Shown here one piece after another: positions 1 through 5,486 of a stretch of 5,486 bases of DNA. The notes under the pieces are model-generated. The model saw only the letters and a program-made list of their open reading frames with translations, ran no database searches and was not told the DNA's origin. This DNA is from Pseudomonadota bacterium (GTDB taxonomy: Bacteria; Pseudomonadota; Alphaproteobacteria; Acetobacterales; Acetobacteraceae): contig JAKBCD010000167.1 of NCBI GenBank assembly GCA_021808205.1, positions 1 to 5,486 of the forward strand, in the 5' to 3' direction. Both the position numbers and the translations under genes were made by a program. Numbering within the stretch: the first letter of the stretch is position 1; each line of letters starts with the position of its first letter.

Positions 1-22
1 CTGGTGGTTATGAGTCTGAAGC

Positions 23-799
23 CTAGGGTTTCAGCCGATAGCCGGTCTTGAATATCCACCCCACCACAGCAAGGCAGATGCCCATGAAGACGCCAGTGAA
101 GGCCAGGCTGAGCCGCACCCCCACCTCGCCCGTGCCAAAGAAGCTCCAGCGGAAACCGCTGACGAGATAAACAACAGGGTTGAGCAGGTTAAGCGTCCGC
201 CACGGCTGCGGCAGCATGTCGATTGAATAAAAAGCACCACCCAGAAAGGTCAGCGGCGTGAGGATAAGAGAGGGGATGATGGCGAGCTGCTCGAAATTCT
301 GTGCCCAGATGCCGATGATGAAGCCGAACAGGCTGAAGGTGATGGCGGTGAGCAGCATGAAGGCGACCATCCAGCCGGGGTGCAGAATATGCAGTGGCGC
401 AAAGAAGGTTGCGGTGCCCAGGATAATCAGCGCCAGCACAACCGATTTGGTTGCGGCAGCGCCCACGTAGGCCAGCACGATCTCAAGTGCTGAAAGCGGC
501 GCTGCCAAAATTTCATAGATGGTTTTGGTAAAAATCGGGAAATAGATGCCGATGGAAGCGTTGCTGACGCTCTGGGTAAGGATGGTCAGCATGATGAGGC
601 CCGGAACGATAAAGGCGCCATAGCCCACCCCGCCGACGTGCTGAATGCGTGAGCCGATGGCGCCGCCAAACACGACAAAATACAAAACAGTGGTAACAAC
701 CGGCGTGGCGATGCTCTGCCAGAAGGTGCGGCGCATCCGGGCCATTTCGGCCCGGTAGATCGTCCAGATGGCGTGGCGGTTCAAACGTGCCAGGGTCAT
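23..799 (-). CDS. ABC-2 type transporter permease, YadH-like
   Basis: Inner-membrane permease subunit of an ABC exporter, 258 residues, the usual length for this family. About six hydrophobic segments are visible near residues 30-49, 61-83, 104-133, 142-166, 173-192 and 231-250. The family-typical stretches are FIVPGLIM (63-70), [18 protein letters not shown] (180-196 region) and [12 protein letters not shown] (207-218). From memory these closely match E. coli YadH. The N-terminus is short, cytoplasmic and basic (RAEMARMRR), with no signal peptide. The ATG overlaps the stop of the upstream ATPase as ATGA, and a GGTGGAG ribosome-binding site lies 8 nt before it inside the ATPase gene, so the two are probably translationally coupled and assemble as one transporter. 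The exported substrate is unknown; drug, lipid or polysaccharide export are all possible for ABC-2 permeases. The stop codon is TAG, and too little sequence follows to see a terminator. Confidence 0.93.
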   Translation of the reverse strand: MTLARLNRHAIWTIYRAEMARMRRTFWQSIATPVVTTVLYFVVFGGAIGSRIQHVGGVGYGAFIVPGLIMLTILTQSVSNASIGIYFPIFTKTIYEILAAPLSALEIVLAYVGAAATKSVVLALIILGTATFFAPLHILHPGWMVAFMLLTAITFSLFGFIIGIWAQNFEQLAIIPSLILTPLTFLGGAFYSIDMLPQPWRTLNLLNPVVYLVSGFRWSFFGTGEVGVRLSLAFTGVFMGICLAVVGWIFKTGYRLKP

Positions 800-1722
800 G
801 CCGCGTGCTCCACCAAGCCAACGAAGATATCTTCAAGTGAGCTGCGGCTTGTGTCCAGGTCGTGGAAGTCAATGCCAAGCTCAGCCATGCGGCGCAGCAA
901 GTCCGGGATGCCGTTATCCTCCGCATTGGCATCGAACGCATAGGTCAGCACCTGGCCTTGCTGGTCCAGCTCCAGCTCCCAGGGGTCCAGCCCAGAGGGC
1001 AGGTAGGCAAGGGGATGCCGCAGCATAAGCGTCAAGCGGCGTTTGCCGAGCTTGCGCATCAGCGCCACGGTTTTTTCCACCAGCAAAACCCGTCCTCCGG
1101 CGATCACGCCCACCCGGTCGGACATTTCCTCGGCCTCCTCGATATAATGGGTCGTAAGGATGATCGTTACACCTTTATCCCGCAAGCTGCGGACCAAAGC
1201 CCACATATCGCGCCGGAGGTTCACGTCCACGCCGGCGGTTGGTTCGTCCAGAAACAAGATTTGCGGTTCGTGGCTAAGCGCCTTGGCGATCATCACGCGG
1301 CGTTTCATGCCGCCGGAAAGCTCAATCACGCGGCGGTCGCGCTTATCCCACAAAGAAAGATCGTGCAGCAGGCGCTCAACATAGGCTGGGTCCGGACGCC
1401 GCCCAAACAGTCCGCGGCTGAAGCTTACTGTGTTCCAGACCGTGGCGAAAATATCGAGCGAAATTTCCTGCGGCACCAGCCCGATCATCGCCCGCGCCGC
1501 GCGGTAATCCTGGGTAATGTCGTGGCCTCCCACCCGCACCGTGCCATAGCCAATGCCCACAATGCCGCAGATAATGCTGATCAAGGTTGTCTTGCCTGCG
1601 CCATTCGGGCCGAGCAAAGCAAAAATCTCCTGCTTTTCAATCTCAAGATCGACACCATCAAGGGCAACCAGACCGGATTTATAGGTCTTGCGCAGGGCTG
1701 AAACGGAAATCATTGAAGACAT
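796..1722 (-). CDS. ABC transporter ATP-binding protein, YadG-like
   Basis: ATPase subunit that would power the permease encoded immediately downstream. Numbered from the furthest upstream candidate start (GTG at 1734), all nucleotide-binding motifs are intact: Walker [10 protein letters not shown] (42-50), Q-loop Gln89 in LVPQE, signature LSGGM (139-143), Walker B ILFLDE (159-164), D-loop AGVD (167-170) and switch His196 in [12 protein letters not shown]-terminal extension of about 80 residues ends in [14 protein letters not shown], typical of the exporter-type (CcmA/YadG) class. Three in-frame starts exist: GTG at 1734, ATG at 1722 and ATG at 1713; none has a strong Shine-Dalgarno. I chose 1722 because it gives 308 residues and an N-terminus aligning best with remembered E. 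coli YadG. The gene ends in a 4-bp ATGA overlap with the permease, showing a two-gene operon. It is divergent from the RpiR-type regulator, with no sign of shared function. Confidence 0.93.
   Translation of the reverse strand: MSSMISVSALRKTYKSGLVALDGVDLEIEKQEIFALLGPNGAGKTTLISIICGIVGIGYGTVRVGGHDITQDYRAARAMIGLVPQEISLDIFATVWNTVSFSRGLFGRRPDPAYVERLLHDLSLWDKRDRRVIELSGGMKRRVMIAKALSHEPQILFLDEPTAGVDVNLRRDMWALVRSLRDKGVTIILTTHYIEEAEEMSDRVGVIAGGRVLLVEKTVALMRKLGKRRLTLMLRHPLAYLPSGLDPWELELDQQGQVLTYAFDANAEDNGIPDLLRRMAELGIDFHDLDTSRSSLEDIFVGLVEHAA
808..814 (-). promoter_or_regulatory. ribosome-binding site of the ABC permease
   Basis: On the minus strand this reads GGTGGAG, 8 nt before the permease ATG and inside the last codons of the ATPase gene. 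It supports the ATG at 799 as the true permease start and translation coupled to the ATPase stop. Confidence 0.6.
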
Positions 1723-1745
1723 GCGGGGGCTCACAATCGTTTACG

Positions 1746-1775
1746 CTAATATGTTTCGCCGTTGCGTCACGGCAA
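1746..1775 (-). promoter_or_regulatory. candidate promoter of the ABC exporter operon
   Basis: Read on the minus strand, a TTGCCG (1775-1770, 4 of 6 to the -35 consensus) is followed after 18 nt by TATTAG (1751-1746, 4 of 6 to the -10 consensus). Transcription would begin near 1739, leaving a very short leader before the ATG at 1722. That fits the absence of a clear Shine-Dalgarno but also makes the GTG at 1734 unlikely. The match is weak and could be chance. Confidence 0.25.
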
Positions 1776-1848
1776 GATGGCACCATGCTGGGCACTTCAG
1801 AGCGCGGGGCGGCTCTTGTTTTTACTCAAAAAAATAGGATAAGGCGTT

Positions 1849-1862
1849 GTAGCAATTGCTAC
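1849..1862. promoter_or_regulatory. perfect 14-bp palindrome, candidate operator
   Basis: GTAGCAATTGCTAC is its own reverse complement, a form typical of the binding site of a dimeric repressor. It sits 42 nt upstream of the RpiR-type regulator's ATG, where it could overlap that gene's promoter or early leader. The GTAGC/GCTAC half-site recurs upstream of the TonB-dependent receptor (2910-2920). Autoregulation by the RpiR-type protein is an inference from position. No convincing -35/-10 pair for the regulator was found around it. Confidence 0.4.
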
Positions 1863-1904
1863 CTCAGGTCTGCCGCCCTGCAACCGCTGTTGAGTGGACT
1901 GTTC

Positions 1905-2816
1905 ATGAAAGCCAAAAAAAAATCGGTCAAGGAGAGAAGCGGCCATCTGGCGCGGCGCGGCGCGGCGCGGACCCCTGAAGACCACCTGGCGGCACGGTTG
2001 CAAGCCAAAGAGGCGGAAATGCCACCCGCGATGTTGCGGGTCGCGCATTATATCATCCGCAACAAGGTTGCGGTGCTGGCCAACTCCGCGGCGGAACTGG
2101 CGAGCATGATCGGCACGTCAGACGCCACGGTTATCCGCACGGTGCAGGCGCTTGGCTTTCAAGGGCTGCCAGAACTGCGGCACACCATCGCCACGGGCAT
2201 CCACTTCTCAGCGCCCTTGCACCATATGCGCCAGACGCTGGATGAGGTGAACGGCAAAGGCTCCGCCGCAGCAGATATTGTGATCGATACGCATGTCGAG
2301 TCACTTACCAAGATGCAAGCGCCCGAGGCGCGGGGGCAGATACATAAAGCCATTGCTGTGCTCCACGGCGCGGCGCGCATTGTCATCTACGCGGCTGGCC
2401 CGTCTCGGCCGCTGGCAGAGTATTTAAGGCTGCTGCTGGTTCGCCACGGCCAGGCCGCCAAGGTCATCGGTACCGGCGGAATCGGTCTTGCGGATGAGCT
2501 TCTGGACCTATCAGAGCATGACAGGCTGCTGGTTCTCTCCTATGGCAAGCCTTATAAAGAAGTGCTGCTGGTGGCGGCGGAGGCCGCGATCGTCGGCGTG
2601 CCGGTTGTTCTCGTCACCGATGCGCCAAACAGCAAGCTGGCCCGCTCCGCTGCCACCATTATCCAGGCGCGCCGTGGCCGGGCGGCGCGTGTTGCGCTTC
2701 ACGCCGCAACGCTGGTGGCATTGGAGGCGCTGGTCATGGGGCTTGCCGTGGCGGCGCAAGGCCGCACCATGCAAACCCTTGCGCGCCTTGGCACGCTGCG
2801 CGCCGCCTTGGCCTGA
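1905..2816 (+). CDS. RpiR/MurR-family transcriptional regulator (HTH + SIS domains)
   Basis: DNA-binding regulator of 303 residues, near the usual length for the family. Residues 25-92 form the RpiR-type N-terminal domain; the helix-turn-helix is about SAAELASMIGTSDATVIRTV (61-80), followed by QALGFQGLPELR. Residues about 145-290 are a SIS domain, with the sugar-phosphate-binding loop around YAAGPS (162-167) and a second strand LLVLSYG (208-214). Family members usually sense phosphorylated sugars or amino sugars and act as repressors or activators; the effector here is unknown. I chose the ATG at 1905. Another in-frame ATG at 2019 has a better Shine-Dalgarno (AAAGAGG, 5 nt spacing) but would remove the first helix of the DNA-binding domain. 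The first 24 residues are a basic, low-complexity extension encoded partly by an A9 run and a CGCGG repeat. It lies 131 bp upstream of the TonB-dependent receptor on the same strand, a plausible target. No clear terminator follows it. Confidence 0.9.
   Translation: MKAKKKSVKERSGHLARRGAARTPEDHLAARLQAKEAEMPPAMLRVAHYIIRNKVAVLANSAAELASMIGTSDATVIRTVQALGFQGLPELRHTIATGIHFSAPLHHMRQTLDEVNGKGSAAADIVIDTHVESLTKMQAPEARGQIHKAIAVLHGAARIVIYAAGPSRPLAEYLRLLLVRHGQAAKVIGTGGIGLADELLDLSEHDRLLVLSYGKPYKEVLLVAAEAAIVGVPVVLVTDAPNSKLARSAATIIQARRGRAARVALHAATLVALEALVMGLAVAAQGRTMQTLARLGTLRAALA
1914..1922 (+). repeat. A9 homopolymer in codons 4-6 of the regulator
   Basis: Nine consecutive adenines encode three lysines just after the start codon. 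Runs of this length are prone to polymerase slippage, and a one-base change would frameshift the regulator at its very start. It may also simply be a lysine-rich N-terminus that favours translation initiation. Confidence 0.6.
1949..1970 (+). repeat. CGCGG pentanucleotide tandem repeat, four copies
   Basis: Four exact CGCGG units (1951-1970), preceded by GG, encode ARRGAAR in the N-terminal extension of the RpiR-type regulator. The unit length is not a multiple of three, so gain or loss of one copy would shift the reading frame before the DNA-binding domain. Confidence 0.7.
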
Positions 2817-2947
2817 ACAGCCAGCACCAGCCCGGCCATCACGCGCTGTCTTCAATCTGCAATAAAAAGATCACGAAGTAGTAAAACTTACCCGAAATTT
2901 TTTTTGGTAGTAGCCGCTACATTAATCAACGGGAAGGTAGCTTTACA
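2817..2947 (+). promoter_or_regulatory. regulator-receptor intergenic region with GTA-N5-TAC inverted repeats
   Basis: This 131-bp gap holds GTAAAACTTAC (2881-2891) and GTAGCCGCTAC (2910-2920), both of the form GTA-N5-TAC with centres 29 bp apart, separated by a T8 run (2898-2905). A looser GTAGCTTTAC follows at 2937-2946 next to the receptor start. These are candidate operators for the receptor gene. No good -35/-10 pair and no convincing terminator for the upstream regulator were found. A weak ACAGC/GCTGT pairing (2817-2821 with 2845-2849) is too open to count, and the T8 run has no strong stem before it. Whether the receptor has its own promoter or is read through from the regulator is unresolved. 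Confidence 0.35.
2931..2937 (+). promoter_or_regulatory. ribosome-binding site of the TonB-dependent receptor
   Basis: GGGAAGG lies 10 nt before the ATG at 2948. This decides the start: the internal ATG at 3002, which would give a more compact signal peptide, has no purine-rich stretch before it. Confidence 0.55.
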
Positions 2948-5329
2948 ATGGCTGGACTTTGGGGAAGCAGGGCGAAATCCGCCCTGCGCGGTGTTTGTTC
3001 TATGCGCAGCCTTTATATCGGCCTCGCCAGCTTTGCGGTTGTGCCTGCCGCCCTGGCGCAAAGCGCCAATACGCCGGTTAATCTCGACCTTGGCTCGGTT
3101 CTCGCCAGCGGCACAAACAATGCGTCCAATCTGATCAACACACCCGGTACCGCGCCGTATGAATCGCCGTCCAAGGCGCCGCTGCATTCCACGCAGCCAA
3201 CTTCGGTGGTGGATAAGCACACGGTTGATAAGCTGCTCACGGGCACGGAAAGCTGGGCAGACATTGCCCGCCTGACCCCCTCGGTCAGCACGATCGACCC
3301 GAACGGCCCTGGGCTTGCGGAATCCTCCGGCCCCACCATCCGCGGCTTCCACGATGGCCAGTACAACGTCACGTTCGATGGCATTCCATTTGGTGACTCT
3401 AACGACTTTACCCATCACTCCACGTCGTTCTTCACCAATGCCGATCTGGGCCAGACGATTGTGGACCGTGGCCCCGGCGGCGCGGACACTGTGGGCGATG
3501 CAACCTTCGGCGGCACTATTTCGCTGCGCACCATCAACCCGGCGGCTAAAGCAGGCGTCACGCTCAACAGCTCCTACGGCAGCTATAACACGTCGGACAA
3601 CAGCATCCGCCTGGATACCGGCGCCATTCCGTCTCTCAACGGTGCTTCGGGCGTGTTTGTGGCTGAGCATATCAAGAGCGATGGCGCGTTGACGAACGCC
3701 AACCAGGAGCGCACCAATTACTACGGTAAGGTGGTGATCCCGCTCAGCACCAGCACCACGCTGACCCTGATGTCCGACTATGACCAGCTTTACCAGAACC
3801 CGCCAATTGGCGCCACGCTCTCGCAGATGGCGACTCAGGGCTGGAACTACGCTTATAACGACAATCCTAATTCCCAGGCCTATTGGCGCTATAATAACGA
3901 CCATATCACCACCGATATGAGCTACGCGGATTTGCAATCCGCCCTCGGCGATGGTTTCCTCTACGACGGTAAAATCTACACCTATGCCTATTATCATCAC
4001 GATCTGAACGGCGATGATCCGAACGACACGCTGGGCGATGGTATGACGCAAGACGTGGCTGCTGGCGCAGTACCTAACGAAGTGGTGCTAACGCCGGGTG
4101 GTAACCCGATCATTGGCGCCGTTCCTGTTCAAACTTTCAAGATGGATTACCGTTCTGTCGGTACCATCCAGCGCCTGCAGAAAGAATTCGGCTGGGGCGA
4201 CATCAAAACCGGTTTCTGGTTCGACCATCAGGTGAACACGCGTTTCGTGCAGAACGTGTCGCTTACCAACGCCACCAACTACGACCCGTTGGACAGCAAT
4301 GGCGGCTTGGTTACGCCAACCAACGATAACGGTTCCATCGAGCGTCTGCAGCATAACCAGCTTTATACCTTCCAGCCTTATGGCGCGGTGGATTGGAAGC
4401 CGATCGACGGGCTGACGCTGACTGGCGGCTTGAAATGGGCGTATTTCCGCCGTGCCATCGATGCGCCGGTGAACCAGAAGACGGAGCTGCTGACAGGCTA
4501 CACGCATAATTGGCAGAAGCTGTTGCCTTCGTTTGAGGCTCGGTACGAATTCACCCCGAACCTGTCCGGCTATGTCCAGGCGGCGGAAGGCTTTCTGGCA
4601 CCCAACCTGAACACCTACTACACCACGGCGTTGGGGTCCGACAGTGTGCAGCCCGAAAGCACAATCAACTTCCAGGGTGGTCTTGCCTACCAAGACCAAC
4701 ATTGGGCTCTGTCGGGCGATGTCTATAACATCCACTTCCAGAACTTTGTGAACGGCAAGAAGGTCACGGTCAATAACACCAAAGAGACCATCTTCTACAA
4801 CTCCGGCGGCGTGATTTATCGCGGTGTTGAAGGTGAAGCAGCTTACAGCTTTGGCAATGGCGTCACGCTGTTTGGCAATGCCGGTTACAACCAGGCCTTC
4901 CAGACTTCCACTAACATCAAGATCACCAACGCCCCGCAAGGCACCGCCAACTTTGGCGCCATCTATAACGCTAACGGCTTCTACGCCGCGGTGGTCGACC
5001 AATGGACGGGTGGTCAGTACTCCGGCAATACCGGCGTGAATGTAGCTAATGGCGCGGCCGAGGGCAGCGGTGCTTCCGGCAAGTCTCCTGGCGGCTGGTA
5101 CGACCCGTACAACGTCGTGAATGTTACGCTGGCCTACACCTTCAACCATGACAATCCCGCCAAGGATCCGATCGAGGTGAAGCTGAATCTGGACAACATC
5201 ACCAACCAGAAGCAGATCATCTTCGATAACGGCACGAACACTGCTGGCGACCTGCTCTACTACCGCCTCACCGGCTTCTCGGCTTTCGGCTCGGTGAGCG
5301 TGCCCATCGGCTACGGCTCCTCGCTCTGA
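2948..5329 (+). CDS. TonB-dependent outer-membrane receptor
   Basis: Complete 793-residue receptor for energy-coupled uptake across the outer membrane. The signal peptide has a long basic n-region (1-20), a hydrophobic core (about 21-35) and an Ala-Leu-Ala cleavage site after residue 37. LDLGSVLASG (46-55) may be a degenerate TonB box. The plug domain spans about 80-197, with IRGF (131-134), FDGIPFGDSNDFTHH (143-157), VDRGPGG (172-178) and FGGTISLRT (187-195). The rest is a beta barrel of alternating strands, including the family-typical AEGFLAPN (546-553) and QPEST (568-572) blocks. The last residues (SVPIGYGSSL) end in Leu rather than the usual terminal aromatic residue. Barrel assembly should still work, but this is a deviation. 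The ligand is unknown: no Fur box was seen upstream and no siderophore genes are nearby, while the adjacent RpiR/SIS regulator hints at a carbohydrate-linked signal. A strong hairpin follows the gene, so it is probably the last gene of its transcript. Confidence 0.95.
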   Translation: MAGLWGSRAKSALRGVCSMRSLYIGLASFAVVPAALAQSANTPVNLDLGSVLASGTNNASNLINTPGTAPYESPSKAPLHSTQPTSVVDKHTVDKLLTGTESWADIARLTPSVSTIDPNGPGLAESSGPTIRGFHDGQYNVTFDGIPFGDSNDFTHHSTSFFTNADLGQTIVDRGPGGADTVGDATFGGTISLRTINPAAKAGVTLNSSYGSYNTSDNSIRLDTGAIPSLNGASGVFVAEHIKSDGALTNANQERTNYYGKVVIPLSTSTTLTLMSDYDQLYQNPPIGATLSQMATQGWNYAYNDNPNSQAYWRYNNDHITTDMSYADLQSALGDGFLYDGKIYTYAYYHHDLNGDDPNDTLGDGMTQDVAAGAVPNEVVLTPGGNPIIGAVPVQTFKMDYRSVGTIQRLQKEFGWGDIKTGFWFDHQVNTRFVQNVSLTNATNYDPLDSNGGLVTPTNDNGSIERLQHNQLYTFQPYGAVDWKPIDGLTLTGGLKWAYFRRAIDAPVNQKTELLTGYTHNWQKLLPSFEARYEFTPNLSGYVQAAEGFLAPNLNTYYTTALGSDSVQPESTINFQGGLAYQDQHWALSGDVYNIHFQNFVNGKKVTVNNTKETIFYNSGGVIYRGVEGEAAYSFGNGVTLFGNAGYNQAFQTSTNIKITNAPQGTANFGAIYNANGFYAAVVDQWTGGQYSGNTGVNVANGAAEGSGASGKSPGGWYDPYNVVNVTLAYTFNHDNPAKDPIEVKLNLDNITNQKQIIFDNGTNTAGDLLYYRLTGFSAFGSVSVPIGYGSSL

Positions 5330-5344
5330 GGCCGGAGCGAACAA

Positions 5345-5378
5345 CCGAGGCGCCATCCTTCGCGGGGTGGCGCCTTGG
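5345..5378 (+). terminator. GC-rich hairpin after the receptor gene, probable terminator
   Basis: The arms 5345-5358 and 5365-5378 pair over 14 positions around a six-base TTCGCG loop. All pairs are Watson-Crick except two G-T wobbles. The core is AGGCGCCATCC against GGGTGGCGCCT. It begins 15 nt after the receptor stop. No T-run follows (CGTGCATTG comes next), so it is either a U-less terminator or a 3'-end stabilising structure. Confidence 0.6.
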
Positions 5379-5384
5379 CGTGCA

Positions 5385-5402
5385 TTGACACTGATTTGTC
5401 AT
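5385..5402 (+). promoter_or_regulatory. TTGACA/TTGTCA element upstream of the last gene, weakly Pho-box-like
   Basis: TTGACAC, four bases, then TTGTCAT repeat at 11-nt spacing. It matches about 13 of 18 positions of the PhoB box as I remember it (CTGTCAY-N4-CTGTCAY). The same bases also form the inverted repeat TGACA-N6-TGTCA. TTGACA is a perfect -35 hexamer, but no acceptable -10 lies 16-18 nt downstream. It sits about 54 nt before the start of the partial gene. This is a suggestion only. Confidence 0.2.
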
Positions 5403-5442
5403 ACTTCCAGCGGCCATCTTGGTGTAACGGCGGCGGAGATTT

Positions 5443-5446
5443 GGAG
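5443..5446 (+). promoter_or_regulatory. ribosome-binding site of the partial gene at the right edge
   Basis: GGAG lies 9 nt before the ATG at 5456, within a purine-rich stretch. It supports a real start there despite the very short visible coding sequence. Confidence 0.4.
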
Positions 5447-5455
5447 TTTCGTGGT

Positions 5456-5486
5456 ATGTCTATCAATTATATCATCTATCTTGCCA
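5456..5486 (+). CDS. 5' end of an unidentified gene, cut by the window edge
   Basis: Only ten codons are visible, reading MSINYIIYLA, preceded by a GGAG ribosome-binding site at good spacing. The hydrophobic run from residue 3 suggests a membrane protein or a signal anchor, but no family can be named. It lies on the same strand as the receptor but beyond a strong hairpin, so it is probably a separate transcription unit. The coding call depends on sequence outside the window. Confidence 0.45.
   Translation, partial: MSINYIIYLA

Noticed and set aside
862..1701. Plus-strand open frame of 279 codons antisense to the ABC ATPase
   Set aside because: The minus strand encodes every ABC ATPase motif in order. 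The antisense product has no recognisable domain.
1587..1904. N-terminal extension of the regulator back to 1587 or to the ATG at 1785
   Set aside because: It would cover the 5' end of the divergent ABC gene and the palindrome, adding sequence foreign to the RpiR family. The frame is open only by chance.
2876..2905. Intrinsic terminator of the regulator gene ending in the T8 run
   Set aside because: The stem before the T8 run is only four AT-rich pairs (GTAA/TTAC), too weak to terminate, and it is separated from the T-run by CCGAAA.
2817..2947. Fur box upstream of the receptor
   Set aside because: I looked for a GATAATGATAATCATTATC-like element and found no acceptable match, so iron control by Fur is not supported.
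2888..4051. Long open frame of 387 codons on the minus strand, antisense to the receptor
   Set aside because: The translation is full of Val/Ile/Arg/Gly runs without a recognisable domain, as expected for the complement of a GC-rich gene. The plus-strand receptor is unambiguous.
4088..5356. Long open frame of 422 codons on the minus strand, antisense to the receptor and its terminator
   Set aside because: It resembles no family I know and runs through the terminator hairpin. It is a shadow of the receptor's codon bias.
1..5486. Novel defence, mobile or RNA-based system
   Set aside because: No toxin-antitoxin pair, transposase, integrase, reverse transcriptase, CRISPR repeat or long structured intergenic RNA is visible. 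All complete genes fall into known families.

Overview
The window looks like chromosomal DNA of a GC-rich alphaproteobacterium. The family Acetobacteraceae (acidophilic Acidocella/Acidiphilium-like relatives) is my best guess. It rests on codon bias and on the style of the TonB-dependent receptor (LDLG...ASG start after the signal peptide, then a plug with DPNGPG and SNDFTHH). This is recollection of family sequences, not a database result. No mobile element, tRNA, rRNA or CRISPR array is visible.

Layout. (1) Positions 23-1722, minus strand: a two-gene ABC exporter operon. The ATPase comes first in transcription and overlaps the ABC-2 permease by an ATGA; both resemble E. coli YadG and YadH. 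(2) Positions 1723-1904: a divergent intergenic region with a weak promoter candidate for the ABC operon and a perfect 14-bp palindrome (GTAGCAATTGCTAC) upstream of the next gene. (3) Positions 1905-2816, plus strand: an RpiR/MurR-type regulator with an N-terminal helix-turn-helix and a C-terminal SIS sugar-phosphate-binding domain. Its first codons carry an A9 run and a four-copy CGCGG repeat. (4) Positions 2817-2947: an intergenic region with two short inverted repeats of GTA-N5-TAC type and a T8 run. (5) Positions 2948-5329, plus strand: a complete 793-residue TonB-dependent outer-membrane receptor. (6) Positions 5330-5455: a strong GC-rich hairpin, probably a terminator, followed by a TTGACA-N6-TGTCA-type element. 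(7) Positions 5456-5486: the start of another plus-strand gene, cut by the window edge.

How it may work together: the regulator and receptor are adjacent, on the same strand, and share GTAGC/GCTAC half-sites in their upstream regions. A simple model is that the RpiR-type protein controls itself and the receptor in response to a phosphorylated sugar. This is inference. The receptor's ligand cannot be read from the sequence. The ABC exporter is divergently transcribed and may be unrelated. All complete genes belong to known families, and I see no convincing evidence of a previously undescribed system. The most testable new element is the putative shared operator.
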